From Dictyoglomus sp. (GTDB lineage: Bacteria > Dictyoglomota > Dictyoglomia > Dictyoglomales > Dictyoglomaceae): 64,000 nucleotides of DNA. Below are positions 36,419-45,802 of this stretch, piece after piece (within the stretch, counting starts at the first letter, position 1; each line of letters begins with the position of its first letter). The translations under genes were made by a program, and so were the position numbers. The notes below the pieces were generated by a model that was not told the origin of the DNA, did not search any database, and saw nothing but the letters and a program-made list of their open reading frames with translations. The stretch is from positions 1 through 64,000 of the forward strand of contig JANXBZ010000008.1 of NCBI GenBank assembly GCA_025060475.1, given 5' to 3'.

Positions 36419-37282
36419 TTACCTCAGAATTAAAAATCCTTTGTTAGTAAATCCACATATTCTTATTTTACATCCTTTTATATAAGAAGAAATTTTTTCT
36501 TTTGCTATATTTAAATCCTTTTTGTTTTCAAATAAAGCAAAAATACTTGAGCCTGTTCCTGTTAGAGAAACATATGGTGTAAATTCTAATAACTTTTCTT
36601 TTATATCTTTTAATAAAGGATAGATTTTAAAAACAATATTTTCAAAAAAATTATAAGGTGTTGATATTTTATTATCTTTAACTTTTTTTATAACATAATC
36701 CCAATCTAAGTGGCACCCTAATATTTTCGGATCAATCTGAGAATATATATGTTTTGTATTAATTCCAAATGGGGGAGTAATCAAAAGAACAAGATAATTA
36801 GATAGATTTGGAAGTTTTGTTACTTTTTCACCCTTTCCCTCTACTAAGGAGGTTCCACCATATAAAAAAAAGGGAATATCAGAACCTAAGTTTATAGCAA
36901 TATTAGAAAGTTCTTCTCTCTTAAGCCCTGCCTTTGATAAAAAATTTAGAGCAAATAGGATACTACAAGCATTAGAGCTTCCTCCTCCTAAGCCTCCTTG
37001 AATTGGAATTCTCTTTAAGTGATAAACATATAAACCTATTTTTATTTCCGTTTTTTCAATAAAACTCTTATAAGCTTTATATATTAGATTCTCTTCTAAA
37101 GGAATGGAAGAATAATTAGACTTTAGTATAAAATAAGGGTAGGGTAAAGGATTTACCAATAAAAAATCCGAGAGATCAATATTTTGTAAAATTATTTTTA
37201 CATTATGGTAATTATCTGGTCTTTTATCTATTACATCGAGGAATAAAGTAATTTTAGCATAGGAGTAAATTTTTAGCATCAT
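36419..37282 (-). CDS. ispE: 4-diphosphocytidyl-2-C-methyl-D-erythritol kinase
   Basis: A 287-residue GHMP kinase. The N-terminal catalytic Lys is in YSYAKITLFLDV, the ATP motif GGLGGGSSNACSILFALN follows, and the C-terminal GTGSSIFAL is the third GHMP motif. It performs the fourth step of the MEP isoprenoid pathway; ispD and ispF are encoded at 54587 and 55246. It begins inside the ksgA 3' end (29 bases overlap), the same ksgA-ispE neighbourhood seen in Firmicutes. Confidence 0.96.
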   Translation of the reverse strand: MMLKIYSYAKITLFLDVIDKRPDNYHNVKIILQNIDLSDFLLVNPLPYPYFILKSNYSSIPLEENLIYKAYKSFIEKTEIKIGLYVYHLKRIPIQGGLGGGSSNACSILFALNFLSKAGLKREELSNIAINLGSDIPFFLYGGTSLVEGKGEKVTKLPNLSNYLVLLITPPFGINTKHIYSQIDPKILGCHLDWDYVIKKVKDNKISTPYNFFENIVFKIYPLLKDIKEKLLEFTPYVSLTGTGSSIFALFENKKDLNIAKEKISSYIKGCKIRICGFTNKGFLILR

Positions 37283-38108
37283 ATTCTAAAAGATAATTAC
37301 TTAAATCAATATATTTTTCTAAGGGAAGATTTTCTGCTCGCTCTTTAAGATCTATATTTAATTTTTTAAAAAACTCTTCTAAGGGATAGGAAGGAAATTC
37401 CCTCTTTAAATTATTTAAAAGAAATTTTCTTCTATATTTAAAAGCAGATCTTATAACTTTAAAAAATATCTCTTTATTCTTAATTTTATCAAGACTGGGG
37501 GAATATTTGAATTTTAATAAGAGAGAATCTACTTCTGGAATAGGAAAAAAGAAATGGGAAGGTACAGGGCAAATTATTTCTACTTTATAAGTCAATTGCA
37601 ATAAAAGAGATAAGGGACTGAATCTTTTATTTCCTGGTTTTGATATAAGTCTTTCTGCCATTTCCTTTTGAAGCATAAGTATCATTAAGTCCGCATAAGG
37701 ACCCTTCTTTAAGTATTCACCAAGAAAGCTTCCTGATAGATAATAAGGTAAATTTCCAAAAATTTTAAAAGGCTTTTCAATGATAGAATCTATATTTATC
37801 TTTAATATATCGTCTATTATTATCTCTACATTGTTAAACTCTTTTGTAAACTCTTTTAAAATTTTTTCAAATCTTTTGTCAATTTCTACAGCGATAACTC
37901 TTTTAGAATATTTTGCTAATTCAATGGTTAAAGTTCCAATCCCCGCACCGATTTCTAAAACCAAATCTTCCTTTCCTAATTCTCCATGCTCTATAATTTT
38001 TTCTACAATATTTCTATTAATTAAAAAATTTTGCCCTAAACTTTTTTTTAAATAAATTTTATTCTTGCTAAGAATTGAAATTAATATTTCCTTATTTGTT
38101 AGATCCAT
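37254..38108 (-). CDS. rsmA: 16S rRNA (adenine-N6)-dimethyltransferase
   Basis: About 284 residues. KSLGQNFLINRNIVEKI opens the family, SAM binding is at LEIGAGIGTLTIELA, and the catalytic NLPY appears in FGNLPYYLSG. It dimethylates A1518 and A1519 of 16S rRNA. An upstream TTG would add three residues, but I place the start at the ATG (plus 38106-38108), one base after the upstream stop. It overlaps ispE. Confidence 0.96.
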   Translation of the reverse strand: MDLTNKEILISILSKNKIYLKKSLGQNFLINRNIVEKIIEHGELGKEDLVLEIGAGIGTLTIELAKYSKRVIAVEIDKRFEKILKEFTKEFNNVEIIIDDILKINIDSIIEKPFKIFGNLPYYLSGSFLGEYLKKGPYADLMILMLQKEMAERLISKPGNKRFSPLSLLLQLTYKVEIICPVPSHFFFPIPEVDSLLLKFKYSPSLDKIKNKEIFFKVIRSAFKYRRKFLLNNLKREFPSYPLEEFFKKLNIDLKERAENLPLEKYIDLSNYLLEYDAKNLLLC

Positions 38109-38109
38109 T

Positions 38110-38955
38110 TCAACCAATTCTTTCTAAAATATAAACTGTTATTTTTCTTCTTCCAAAATTTATAACTTCTCTTCTTGTAGGAAAGAGCAAATCAATCCTA
38201 TATCTTTTAATTGCTCCTCCTGTGTCTCCTGCAATAGCAAATCCATATTTAGGAATATATAAAGGTGTTCTTAAGGGAATATATCTTGGATCTACTGCAA
38301 CAACTCCTCTTACTGCTCTCCATCCAAGAGCAGTTATATCATCTACACCATTTCCTTCCCATGGATGATAGGCTGTTGCAGTTAAAATTAAAGTTTTCTT
38401 CAATCTAAAGGTTGCAGAGGAAAGTTTAAGATTTTTTAATATGGGAGATGTTATTTCATAAATTGTAGGTTTTTTTTCAACTATTACTTTTCTATTTAAT
38501 AAGGTTTTTCTTGATAGCCTATCATTTATATATAATATTTTCCATTCTTCTTCTATTTTTCCTTCTCTTCCTATCTGTATTTTTCTTTCTTTATAATCCT
38601 TGCCGTAATAGACTTTAAAAATAATGTCAGGTTTTTCTGTAATATAACTTTTGACTTTTTTTTCCTCGATTCTATCAATTCGGATTGTTTTAAGATAGGG
38701 AGTAATAGGACTTCTTGCATGAGGAGTTATTCTATCCTTTTTATTTATCTTTATATTATTCTCTTTAATAACTTCCCATACAAAATTTGCTTTAGTTTTT
38801 ATTTTTTTTATTTTCTTGTTTCCATCTATTATTGTTATTTCTTGTGGAGATTTAATTAATCTCGCTGGATTAAAATAAAAATCACTAATTACTCCGTTCG
38901 TATTTCCTATCAACAAGTTAATGGTTAAAATAATAAAAAGAATATTTTTTCTCAT
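38110..38955 (-). CDS. Exported DUF348 / G5 / 3D-domain cell-wall protein (YabE/Rpf-like)
   Basis: A 281-residue exported protein with a short signal peptide (ILFIILTINLLIGN). Residues 36-110 look like one or two DUF348 repeats (ITIIDGNKKIKKIKTKANFV). A G5-like segment follows near 120-165. The C-terminal 3D domain carries three conserved Asp in VAVDPRYIPL, GDTGG and YRIDLLF. Members act on peptidoglycan, as in B. subtilis YabE or Rpf-related muralytic proteins. The order here with ksgA and ispE matches the Firmicutes yabE-ksgA-ispE neighbourhood, with rnmV lacking. Confidence 0.87.
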   Translation of the reverse strand: MRKNILFIILTINLLIGNTNGVISDFYFNPARLIKSPQEITIIDGNKKIKKIKTKANFVWEVIKENNIKINKKDRITPHARSPITPYLKTIRIDRIEEKKVKSYITEKPDIIFKVYYGKDYKERKIQIGREGKIEEEWKILYINDRLSRKTLLNRKVIVEKKPTIYEITSPILKNLKLSSATFRLKKTLILTATAYHPWEGNGVDDITALGWRAVRGVVAVDPRYIPLRTPLYIPKYGFAIAGDTGGAIKRYRIDLLFPTRREVINFGRRKITVYILERIG

Positions 38956-40169
38956 TTTGGTATCACCTTTTTGAAAAAGTGTTTTCCAACTCTTAAAACT
39001 ATAGGTCTTTCAATAGTTAATTCTAAATTAGAATCTAAAATTCTTTCCCCATCAATTTCCACTGCTCCTTGAGATATTAATCTTCTTGCCTCACTATTAC
39101 TTTTTACAGCACCTATAACATTTAGAAGTTTTACAATCCAAATTTTTTTCTCATCTAATATATATTCCTCTATTTCCTCAGGCAATCCTTTTTGTCGAAA
39201 TACTCTATTGAACTCTTCTTCTGCTTCTATACTTTTTTCTTCCCCATGATATATTCTTACAATCTCTCTTGCTAATCTTGCTTTTGCATCTCGAGGATGA
39301 ATAGTACCGTTTTTTAAACCTTTTTCTATTCTCTCTATTTCATTCTTAGGTAAATCTGTTGCTAACTGGAAATACCTAATTAATAGTTCATCAGGAATAG
39401 ACATTATTTTACCGTACATATTATTAGGAGATTCTGTAATTCCTACGTAGTTTCCAAGACTTTTACTCATTTTTTGTTTTCCATCGAGTCCTTCTAATAT
39501 GGGCATAAGCATAGCAACTTGTGGTTCTTGACCAAATTCTTTTTGAATCTCCCGTCCAACTAATAGGTTAAATTTTTGATCTGTTCCTCCTAATTCAATA
39601 TCTGCTTTTATGGCAACAGAGTCATAGGCTTGTAGTAATGGATATAAAACTTCATGAAGAAATATGGGCTTATTTTCTTTAAATCTAAGAGAAAAGTCAT
39701 CTCTTTCAAGAATTCTTGCAATGGTGTATTTAGAAAGAAGATTTATTACATCTTCTAATTTCATATTTCCAAACCATTCTTCTTGATATCTAATTTCTGC
39801 TTTTGATATATCTAAAATCTTTCCAACTTGTTCTTGATATGTTAGAGCATTTCTTTTAACTTGTTCTGGAGACAAAGACTTCCTTGTTTCGGATCTTCCC
39901 GATGGGTCTCCTATTCTTGCAGTGAAGTCGCCAATTATAAAAATTACCTGATGCCCTAACTCCTGAAATTGTCTCATCTTTCTTAATACTACTGCATGCC
40001 CTAAATGTAAATCAGGTGCTGAAGGATCTGCTCCTAACTTTACTCTTAGAGGTCTTCCCTCTTTTCTTGCTTTTTTAATTTTTTCTTCCAATCCATCCTC
40101 TGGAATTATTTCCACAGTATTATCCATTAATATAGAGAGTTCTTCTTCGATACTTAAATTTTTAGTCAT
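38952..40169 (-). CDS. tyrS: Tyrosyl-tRNA synthetase
   Basis: A 405-residue class I synthetase. The HIGH-like motif is in PDLHLGHAVVLRKMRQ and KMSKS in GKQKMSKSLGNYVGI. The C-terminal S4 domain (NSEARRLISQGAVEIDGERI) is present. GDFTARIGDPSGRSETRK is diagnostic for the TyrZ/long subgroup of TyrRS. It overlaps queT and the 3D gene by 4 bases each, leaving no space for a T-box leader, so control must come from farther upstream. Confidence 0.97.
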   Translation of the reverse strand: MTKNLSIEEELSILMDNTVEIIPEDGLEEKIKKARKEGRPLRVKLGADPSAPDLHLGHAVVLRKMRQFQELGHQVIFIIGDFTARIGDPSGRSETRKSLSPEQVKRNALTYQEQVGKILDISKAEIRYQEEWFGNMKLEDVINLLSKYTIARILERDDFSLRFKENKPIFLHEVLYPLLQAYDSVAIKADIELGGTDQKFNLLVGREIQKEFGQEPQVAMLMPILEGLDGKQKMSKSLGNYVGITESPNNMYGKIMSIPDELLIRYFQLATDLPKNEIERIEKGLKNGTIHPRDAKARLAREIVRIYHGEEKSIEAEEEFNRVFRQKGLPEEIEEYILDEKKIWIVKLLNVIGAVKSNSEARRLISQGAVEIDGERILDSNLELTIERPIVLRVGKHFFKKVIPK

Positions 40170-40651
40170 CTTTTCACTCCCATTCCAAAGAATTTTTCTT
40201 TAATAGATGGATTCCTTTGTATATAGAGTAAAATAGGAAGACCAATTAAATAAGTCACTACTGCTTCTCCGATAGCAATATAGAGAACGTTTAATAAATA
40301 AGGAAGTTTAAAAAATAAATGAAGATATAGACTTACTCCTAGAGCATTTACTATAATAGGCGGAAGGGGAGCAAGATATATTCTTGGCATTTTATAGGTT
40401 AAATATCCTGCAATTAAGGTGAAAAGACTTCCAAAGATGACATCAATCCAGCCTGCAGGGCTAAAGAAATTTGCTATAAAACATCCTATAAATAATCCTG
40501 GAATTGCTAAAGGATCTATAAAAGGAAATACTGTAAGAAATTCTGAAATTCTAAATTGTATGGGACCATAGCTTATCGTACTAAATATTAGAGTTAAAAC
40601 AACATATATAGTTGCATATATTGTTATTCTTGTTAAAATTTTTGGAGACAA
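40166..40651 (-). CDS. queT: QueT-family ECF transporter S component
   Basis: A 161-residue protein with about five to six membrane helices. The opening TRITIYATIYVVLTLIFSTI leads into YGPIQFRISEFLTVFPFIDP, the QueT-family hallmark ('g.iQfRisE.L...p'). The PxGW-like FSPAGWIDVIFGSLFTLIAG fits too. The family imports queuosine precursors. No queuosine biosynthesis gene is nearby and there is no preQ1 riboswitch, since the gene begins inside the upstream Roadblock gene (19 bases overlap). The EcfAAT energising module is not in this window. Confidence 0.87.
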   Translation of the reverse strand: MSPKILTRITIYATIYVVLTLIFSTISYGPIQFRISEFLTVFPFIDPLAIPGLFIGCFIANFFSPAGWIDVIFGSLFTLIAGYLTYKMPRIYLAPLPPIIVNALGVSLYLHLFFKLPYLLNVLYIAIGEAVVTYLIGLPILLYIQRNPSIKEKFFGMGVKR

Positions 40652-41001
40652 AGGGTCACCTCCTTTTGAATCTTTTTCAATTTTCTTCTTATAGATTTAT
40701 TTTTCAAAGAAGCTGCAATTAAAAGTAAATTCATTTCCTCCACTTGAAAAGGAATTATAATAATCTTTTCTGAATTTCCATTTAAGGATAATTCTTGAAT
40801 TTTATCATTTTTTAGAGAACTTTCAAATAAATTCTTACTTTCTTTATAAATTATAGATATAAAAGCTCCTAATATTTCTGAAAGATTATCTTCTAAACTA
40901 CTTTTTAAAACTAACCCCTCAGAAGAAGTAAGAATTAAAAAGGAAAGGTTTTCTTCTTTACATTTATTTGAAAAATCATATTCTAATAGGCTGGAACTCA
41001 T
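40633..41001 (-). CDS. Roadblock/LC7-like small protein
   Basis: A 122-residue protein with a probable Roadblock/longin fold: alternating helix and strands around FLILTSSEGLVLKSSLEDNL (the typical 'l.s.dG..l..s' strand), then SEKIIIIPFQVEEMNLLLIA and a closing helix. Roadblock proteins bind or regulate small GTPases such as MglA, which powers gliding and pilus polarity in some bacteria. No partner GTPase is in the window, although pilus genes are. The fold call is by pattern only. Confidence 0.5.
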   Translation of the reverse strand: MSSSLLEYDFSNKCKEENLSFLILTSSEGLVLKSSLEDNLSEILGAFISIIYKESKNLFESSLKNDKIQELSLNGNSEKIIIIPFQVEEMNLLLIAASLKNKSIRRKLKKIQKEVTLCLQKF

Positions 41002-41010
41002 ATTAACCCC

Positions 41011-41562
41011 CTATAACTCTAATTCTCTTGCAATACTTTTCATCGCGGACAATCCTATACTTATAAACTCTTCTAGATTTAATCCAAGTTCTTCACAAGA
41101 TTTTATCTGTTCTCTATTTGCTCCTCTTGCAAAACTTTTTTCTTTAAATTTTTTTAATATGAATTCAGTATTAAGAGGTTCCAATTTCTTCTCAGGATGG
41201 ACCAAAGCAGAAGCCACAATTAATCCTGTAAGAGGATCAACAGCGTATAAAGCTTTTGCTAATAGAGTATTTCTAGGATATCCATGAATCTCATTATGAG
41301 CTTTTATTGCTTCTATCATCTCCATGGGAAGATCATAGGATTTTAATATATCTTCAGACAAAAGGCTATGTTTTTCTGGTTCTTTTTCTGTTAATTCATA
41401 ATCAATGTCATGAAGAAGACCTGTTAATCCCCAAAGCTCTTCGTCTTCTTTAAGATGATTTGCAAGAGCTTTCATTATGGCTTCTGTAGCTAACATATGT
41501 TTAATTAAATTAGTGCTTTTTATGTATTTTTTTACTAAACTTAGTGCTTCTTCTCTTGTCAT
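41011..41562 (-). CDS. HD-domain hydrolase
   Basis: A 183-residue HD-family protein. The metal-binding residues are visible as HMLATEAIMKALANHL, LLHDIDYEL (HD) and later AIKAHNEIHG and VDPLTGLIVASALVHP (terminal Asp). This matches the single-domain, HDIG-type hydrolases that act on nucleotides or phosphorylated metabolites. The substrate is unknown. It sits between the MBL-fold gene and the Roadblock gene, with gaps of 12 and 9 bases. Confidence 0.87.
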   Translation of the reverse strand: MTREEALSLVKKYIKSTNLIKHMLATEAIMKALANHLKEDEELWGLTGLLHDIDYELTEKEPEKHSLLSEDILKSYDLPMEMIEAIKAHNEIHGYPRNTLLAKALYAVDPLTGLIVASALVHPEKKLEPLNTEFILKKFKEKSFARGANREQIKSCEELGLNLEEFISIGLSAMKSIARELEL

Positions 41563-41574
41563 ACTCCTCCTCCA

Positions 41575-42213
41575 TTAATAGGGTAAAATCCATACTTCAG
41601 TAGATTGAGGTAAATTTTCTTTATTAACCTCAATTTCCTTATCAGTTAGTTTTTTAATAGGATATTTTATGATCGAAAGAAAATTTTCTAAAGGAGCTAA
41701 ATCAAACTTTAAATTAGCAGTCTTATAATGCATTGGAATTACAATTTTAGGATTAACTTTTTCTATAATTTCTATGGCCTGCTTAGCATCGATAGTATAT
41801 ACTCCTCCAACTGGAACACAAAGTACATCTATTTCTCCTAATTTTTCTACGTCTTCCTTTGTTAAAATATGTCCTAAATCTCCAAGATGGGCAATTTTTA
41901 TTCCATCTATTGTGAAAACAAAAATTCGATTTTCTCCTCTTTTAGAACCTAAAGATTCATCATGATATGAACTGATGCTTTTTATTTTTATTCCTAATTC
42001 TTCTCTATCTACGATTTCTTTTAAAGTTATAAATTTACCTTTTAAAAGATTCACTGCATTATGGTCAAAATGTTCATGACTTGTAGTAACAATATTAGGT
42101 TCCACATCAGGAATAGGATATCCTACTGAAATATCAAAGGGATCTGTTAAAACTTTTATTCCCTCCTTATTTGTAAGTAAAAAACAGGCATGTCCATACC
42201 ATCTTATTTTCAT
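41575..42213 (-). CDS. Metallo-beta-lactamase-fold hydrolase (UPF0173-like)
   Basis: A 212-residue enzyme. WYGHACFLL at the N-terminus, then the zinc motif SHEHFDHNAV (HxHxDH), HLGDLGH and PMHYKT identify the UlaG/UPF0173-like MBL group. These small enzymes hydrolyse phosphodiester or lactone bonds; physiological substrates are mostly unknown. It follows argS by 15 bases and precedes the HD gene. Confidence 0.9.
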   Translation of the reverse strand: MKIRWYGHACFLLTNKEGIKVLTDPFDISVGYPIPDVEPNIVTTSHEHFDHNAVNLLKGKFITLKEIVDREELGIKIKSISSYHDESLGSKRGENRIFVFTIDGIKIAHLGDLGHILTKEDVEKLGEIDVLCVPVGGVYTIDAKQAIEIIEKVNPKIVIPMHYKTANLKFDLAPLENFLSIIKYPIKKLTDKEIEVNKENLPQSTEVWILPY

Positions 42214-42228
42214 TTCTTTCCCCTCCCT

Positions 42229-43881
42229 CTACATTTTTTCGGGTGAAGAGATTCCTAATATCTTTAATCCATCATTAATAATAATTCTAACACAGTCTAC
42301 TAGGTTAAGTCTTGCTAAGGTTAATTCTTTATCTTGAGATAATACTCTGCAAGAGTCATAAAAGGCATGAAAAGCTGTAGCAAGATCTAAGAGATAATGA
42401 GGTAAAAGATGGATTTCTAAAGTTCTTGCAATATCTCTTAATTTGTCAGGATATCTCATTAATAAGATTAAAAGTTCTTTTTCTTTTTTATTTTTTAATA
42501 AACTCAAATCCGCAAAATCTAAATTTCTTAAGTCTATTCCCCTTTCTTCTGCTTGTTTTAAAATACTACAACATCGTGCATGAGCATATTGGACATAATA
42601 AACTGGATTATCATTTGCTTGTTTTTTTGCTAATTCAATATCAAAATCTAGTTGACTATCTGCACTTCTTAATAAGAAGAAAAATCGAATAGGATCTTTA
42701 CCTACTTCCTCTTGAACTTCTTCTAAAGTTATAAAGTCTCCTGTTCTTTTTGAAATCTTAACTTCCTCTTTTCCTCGAAGAAGTCTTACCATTTGAACTA
42801 AGATTACATCTAAAATTTGGGGTGAATATCCAAGAGCTTGTAAAGAGGATTTCATTCTTTGTACATGAGCATGATGATCTGCTCCCCAGACATCTATTAT
42901 CCAATCAAATCCTCTCTCAATTTTGTTTAGATGATAGGCAATATCTGCTAAAAAATAAGTAGGAGAACCATCTCTTTTTATTAAAACCCTATCGCTTTCA
43001 TCACCAAACTTTGTCGAAGAGAACCAAATAGCAGAATCTTTTTTGTAAATATATCCATTTTTATCAAGAATTTCTAAGACTTCTTTTAATTTTCCTTCTT
43101 TATGTAGACTTTTTTCACTAAACCAGCAGTCATACTCTACCCCGAAATTTTGTAATGTTTTTTTAATATTTTCTAACATTTTTCTTAGAGCATATTCTTT
43201 AAAAAACTCTTTTTTTTCTTTTTCATTCATTGCATTAATTTTATCTTTCTCTCTTAAAAGTTCATAAGCTAAGTCTTTAAGATATTCACCTTTATATCCA
43301 TCTTTTGGAAATTCATAATCTATTCCCTGAATCTCTAAGTATCTTGCATATAGAGACTCTCCTAAAAGATCTATTTGATTTCCTGCATCATTTATGTAAA
43401 ATTCTTTTTCTGCGTACCATCCTATTCTTCTAAAAAGATTTGCAAGAGAATCTCCAATCACTACTCCTCTTGCATGAGCAATGTGCATCGGTCCTGTAGG
43501 ATTTATACTTCCAAACTCTACTTGTATTTTTTTGCGAGTATTAGGAGTCTTTACGAAGTTTTCTAAATCCTTTCTGATATAATACATAACCTCTGTTAAT
43601 ATCTTATGAGAAACAAAGAAGTTAATAAAACCTGGCCCTGCTATTTCTACCTTCTCAAAAATGTTCTTTACTGTAAGCTTATCAATTAATCGATAGGCTA
43701 TTTCTAAAGGAGGTTTTTGATTTTTTTGTGCTAGTAACAAAGGAATAGGAGTGGCATAATCTCCATATTCTTTTTGTTTTGGTACTTCAACTATTAACTC
43801 AATACCATTAATATTTAGACCCTCACTCTCTAAGTTTTTAAGAGCGTCTTTTAAGATCTCTATAATTTTTTCTCTTACCAT
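42229..43881 (-). CDS. argS: Arginyl-tRNA synthetase
   Basis: A 550-residue class I synthetase. The HIGH-like motif is in PTGPMHIAHARGVVIGDSL, and the KMSKS counterpart in EVKISKRTGDFITLEE. A C-terminal DALR anticodon-binding domain is seen at HYLLDLATAFHAFYDSCRV. The N-terminal additional domain (first 100 residues) is present. It heads a run of 13 minus-strand genes with its own promoter at 43913. The ribosome-binding site is GAGGT. Confidence 0.96.
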   Translation of the reverse strand: MVREKIIEILKDALKNLESEGLNINGIELIVEVPKQKEYGDYATPIPLLLAQKNQKPPLEIAYRLIDKLTVKNIFEKVEIAGPGFINFFVSHKILTEVMYYIRKDLENFVKTPNTRKKIQVEFGSINPTGPMHIAHARGVVIGDSLANLFRRIGWYAEKEFYINDAGNQIDLLGESLYARYLEIQGIDYEFPKDGYKGEYLKDLAYELLREKDKINAMNEKEKKEFFKEYALRKMLENIKKTLQNFGVEYDCWFSEKSLHKEGKLKEVLEILDKNGYIYKKDSAIWFSSTKFGDESDRVLIKRDGSPTYFLADIAYHLNKIERGFDWIIDVWGADHHAHVQRMKSSLQALGYSPQILDVILVQMVRLLRGKEEVKISKRTGDFITLEEVQEEVGKDPIRFFFLLRSADSQLDFDIELAKKQANDNPVYYVQYAHARCCSILKQAEERGIDLRNLDFADLSLLKNKKEKELLILLMRYPDKLRDIARTLEIHLLPHYLLDLATAFHAFYDSCRVLSQDKELTLARLNLVDCVRIIINDGLKILGISSPEKM

Positions 43882-43912
43882 TTTTTTACCTCTTTTTTTT
43901 AATAATGCTTAA

Positions 43913-43918
43913 ATTATA
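43913..43918 (-). promoter_or_regulatory. -10 element of the argS operon
   Basis: A perfect TATAAT on the minus strand, 31 bases upstream of argS. The -35 at 17 bases (AGAATT) is weak. It is the only promoter candidate I could find for the whole 13-gene run down to 30626. Confidence 0.45.
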
Positions 43919-43962
43919 TCTAAAATATACTCCAGAATTCTATCTAAGGCAATAATAAAACA

Positions 43963-43989
43963 TTGACTTTATATCTTCATAACTATAAA
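43963..43989 (+). promoter_or_regulatory. Promoter of uvrC, nearly leaderless
   Basis: TTGACT (43963-43968), a spacer of 15, and TATAAA (43984-43989); the uvrC ATG follows 11 bases later. No ribosome-binding site lies upstream of the ATG, so transcription probably starts within a few bases of it. Confidence 0.5.
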
Positions 43990-44000
43990 ATCTTATTAAA

Positions 44001-45794
44001 ATGAAGGAAGAAATTTTAAAAAGTAATTTATATGAAAAAGCAAGTTTATTTCCTGATGCATCGGGAGTATATATCTTTAAGGATGCACAAGGGAAAATTA
44101 TTTATGTTGGAAAATCTAAATCTTTGAGGAAAAGAATTCTCTCTTATTTCAAAGAAAGCTCTCCTAAAAGTCTCCTTCTTCTCAAGAAAGCTCAGGATTT
44201 AGATTACATAATAACAGATTCTGAGACAGAAGCTTTCATATTAGAAGCAATCCTTATAAAAAAATACCGACCAATATATAATGTTCAATTAAGAGATGAT
44301 AAACAGTATCCTATATTAAAACTAACATTAAATGAACCCTTTCCTCGTTTAATAATGGTAAGAAGAATTGAAAATGACTCTGCGAAGTATTTTGGTCCTT
44401 TTCCTCAGTCAGGTACTGTAAGAGAAACTATTTCCTTAGTTAAAAAAATTTTTAATCTCAGAAGTTGTTCGTGGGATTTACCTAAAAAAGCACCTAAGAG
44501 GCCTTGTATATATTACGATCTTAAAAGGTGTTATGCTCCTTGTCAAGGATATATTTCTCAGGAAGAGTATAAGAAAATTGTTGATGAGGTTATTTTATTC
44601 TTAGAAGGTAAGTATCAAAGACTCATAGATAATCTAACAGAAAAAATGAATTCTGCAGTCTCAAATTTAGAATTTGAAAAAGCAATAAAGTATAGAGATC
44701 AAATAAAATATCTCCAAAATCTTTGGGAAAAACAGAAGATTGTTACCTTTAACAAAGAGGATAAGGATCTTATTCAAATTTATATTGAAGAAGAATCTGC
44801 TAAGGTTCTTGTTTATTTGATAAGAGAGGGAAAATTAATAGAAAAAAGGATAAATACTCTGAAGATACCTTTAGAGTATGAAAAAAAGGAAATAATATTG
44901 AGTTTTTTAACGCAGTATTATTCCCAAAGAGAAGTTCCTGATGTTGTAATTGTTCCCTTAGATTTAGGGGAAGATAAAGAAGAAATAGAAAAGTTTCTGT
45001 CCAAAAAAAGAAAAAATAAGGTTTCTATTAGAGAACCTATTGGAGAGGAAATAGAACTGTTAGAAATGGCACTTAAAGATTTAAGTATTCTTGGGATAAA
45101 AAGGGATAAAATATGGAATGAGCTATTTGAGCTCCAGAAGTTATTTAATCTAGAGAGTATTCCACTTTGGATTGAAGGATATGATATATCAAATATACAA
45201 GGTAAAGAAGCAGTAGGTTCTCGAGTAGTTTTTTATAAAGGCTTACCTTATAAAGAAAAATATAGGAGATATAAAATTAAAATAACAAATGAAGAACCAA
45301 ATGACTTTTTGATGCTTCAGGAAGTAATAGAAAGAAGACTTAAAGATACTAAAGATGAAATTTCAGATATTATTCTGATAGATGGAGGAAGAGGACAGCT
45401 TAATGCAGTCTTAGAAGTATTTGAAAGACTAAATATAAAACCAAAGTTCTTAATAGCTCTAGCAAAAAGAGAGGAAGAAATCTATATTCCGAATAGAAAA
45501 GAATCTATTAAGTTGAATAAAGATTCTCCCGCTCTTCATATATTGCAAAGAGTAAGAGATGAAGCTCATAGATTTGCCTTAAATTATCATAGAACATTGA
45601 GAACAAAAAAATTATTAGAAAGTAAATCTTTGGAAATTAAGGGATTAGGAGAAAAAAGATGGAGAATTTTAATGGAAAAATTTCAGTCCTTAGATAAAAT
45701 GAAAAAAGCCCCAAAAGAGGAATTTCTAAACATAAATGGAATTCCTAAGAGTTTAGGAGAAAGGATTTATCAATATTTACATGATCAACATTAA
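44001..45794 (+). CDS. uvrC: Excinuclease ABC subunit C
   Basis: A 597-residue UvrC. A GIY-YIG nuclease opens the protein (GVYIFKDAQGKIIYVGKSKS, residues 20-40). The UVR domain near 205-235 has FEKAIKYRDQIKYL. The C-terminal RNase H-like nuclease contains IEGYDISNIQGKEAVGS with the catalytic Asp. Tandem HhH motifs (IKGLGEKRWRILMEKF) close it. It makes both incisions in nucleotide excision repair with UvrAB, which are encoded elsewhere. It is separated from pdxS by a 70-base gap with a new promoter. Confidence 0.97.
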   Translation: MKEEILKSNLYEKASLFPDASGVYIFKDAQGKIIYVGKSKSLRKRILSYFKESSPKSLLLLKKAQDLDYIITDSETEAFILEAILIKKYRPIYNVQLRDDKQYPILKLTLNEPFPRLIMVRRIENDSAKYFGPFPQSGTVRETISLVKKIFNLRSCSWDLPKKAPKRPCIYYDLKRCYAPCQGYISQEEYKKIVDEVILFLEGKYQRLIDNLTEKMNSAVSNLEFEKAIKYRDQIKYLQNLWEKQKIVTFNKEDKDLIQIYIEEESAKVLVYLIREGKLIEKRINTLKIPLEYEKKEIILSFLTQYYSQREVPDVVIVPLDLGEDKEEIEKFLSKKRKNKVSIREPIGEEIELLEMALKDLSILGIKRDKIWNELFELQKLFNLESIPLWIEGYDISNIQGKEAVGSRVVFYKGLPYKEKYRRYKIKITNEEPNDFLMLQEVIERRLKDTKDEISDIILIDGGRGQLNAVLEVFERLNIKPKFLIALAKREEEIYIPNRKESIKLNKDSPALHILQRVRDEAHRFALNYHRTLRTKKLLESKSLEIKGLGEKRWRILMEKFQSLDKMKKAPKEEFLNINGIPKSLGERIYQYLHDQH

Positions 45795-45802
45795 AAAATT
45801 TT

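Noticed and set aside
40100-40680. preQ1 riboswitch before queT or T-box before tyrS
   Set aside because: Both genes overlap their upstream neighbours, leaving no leader.
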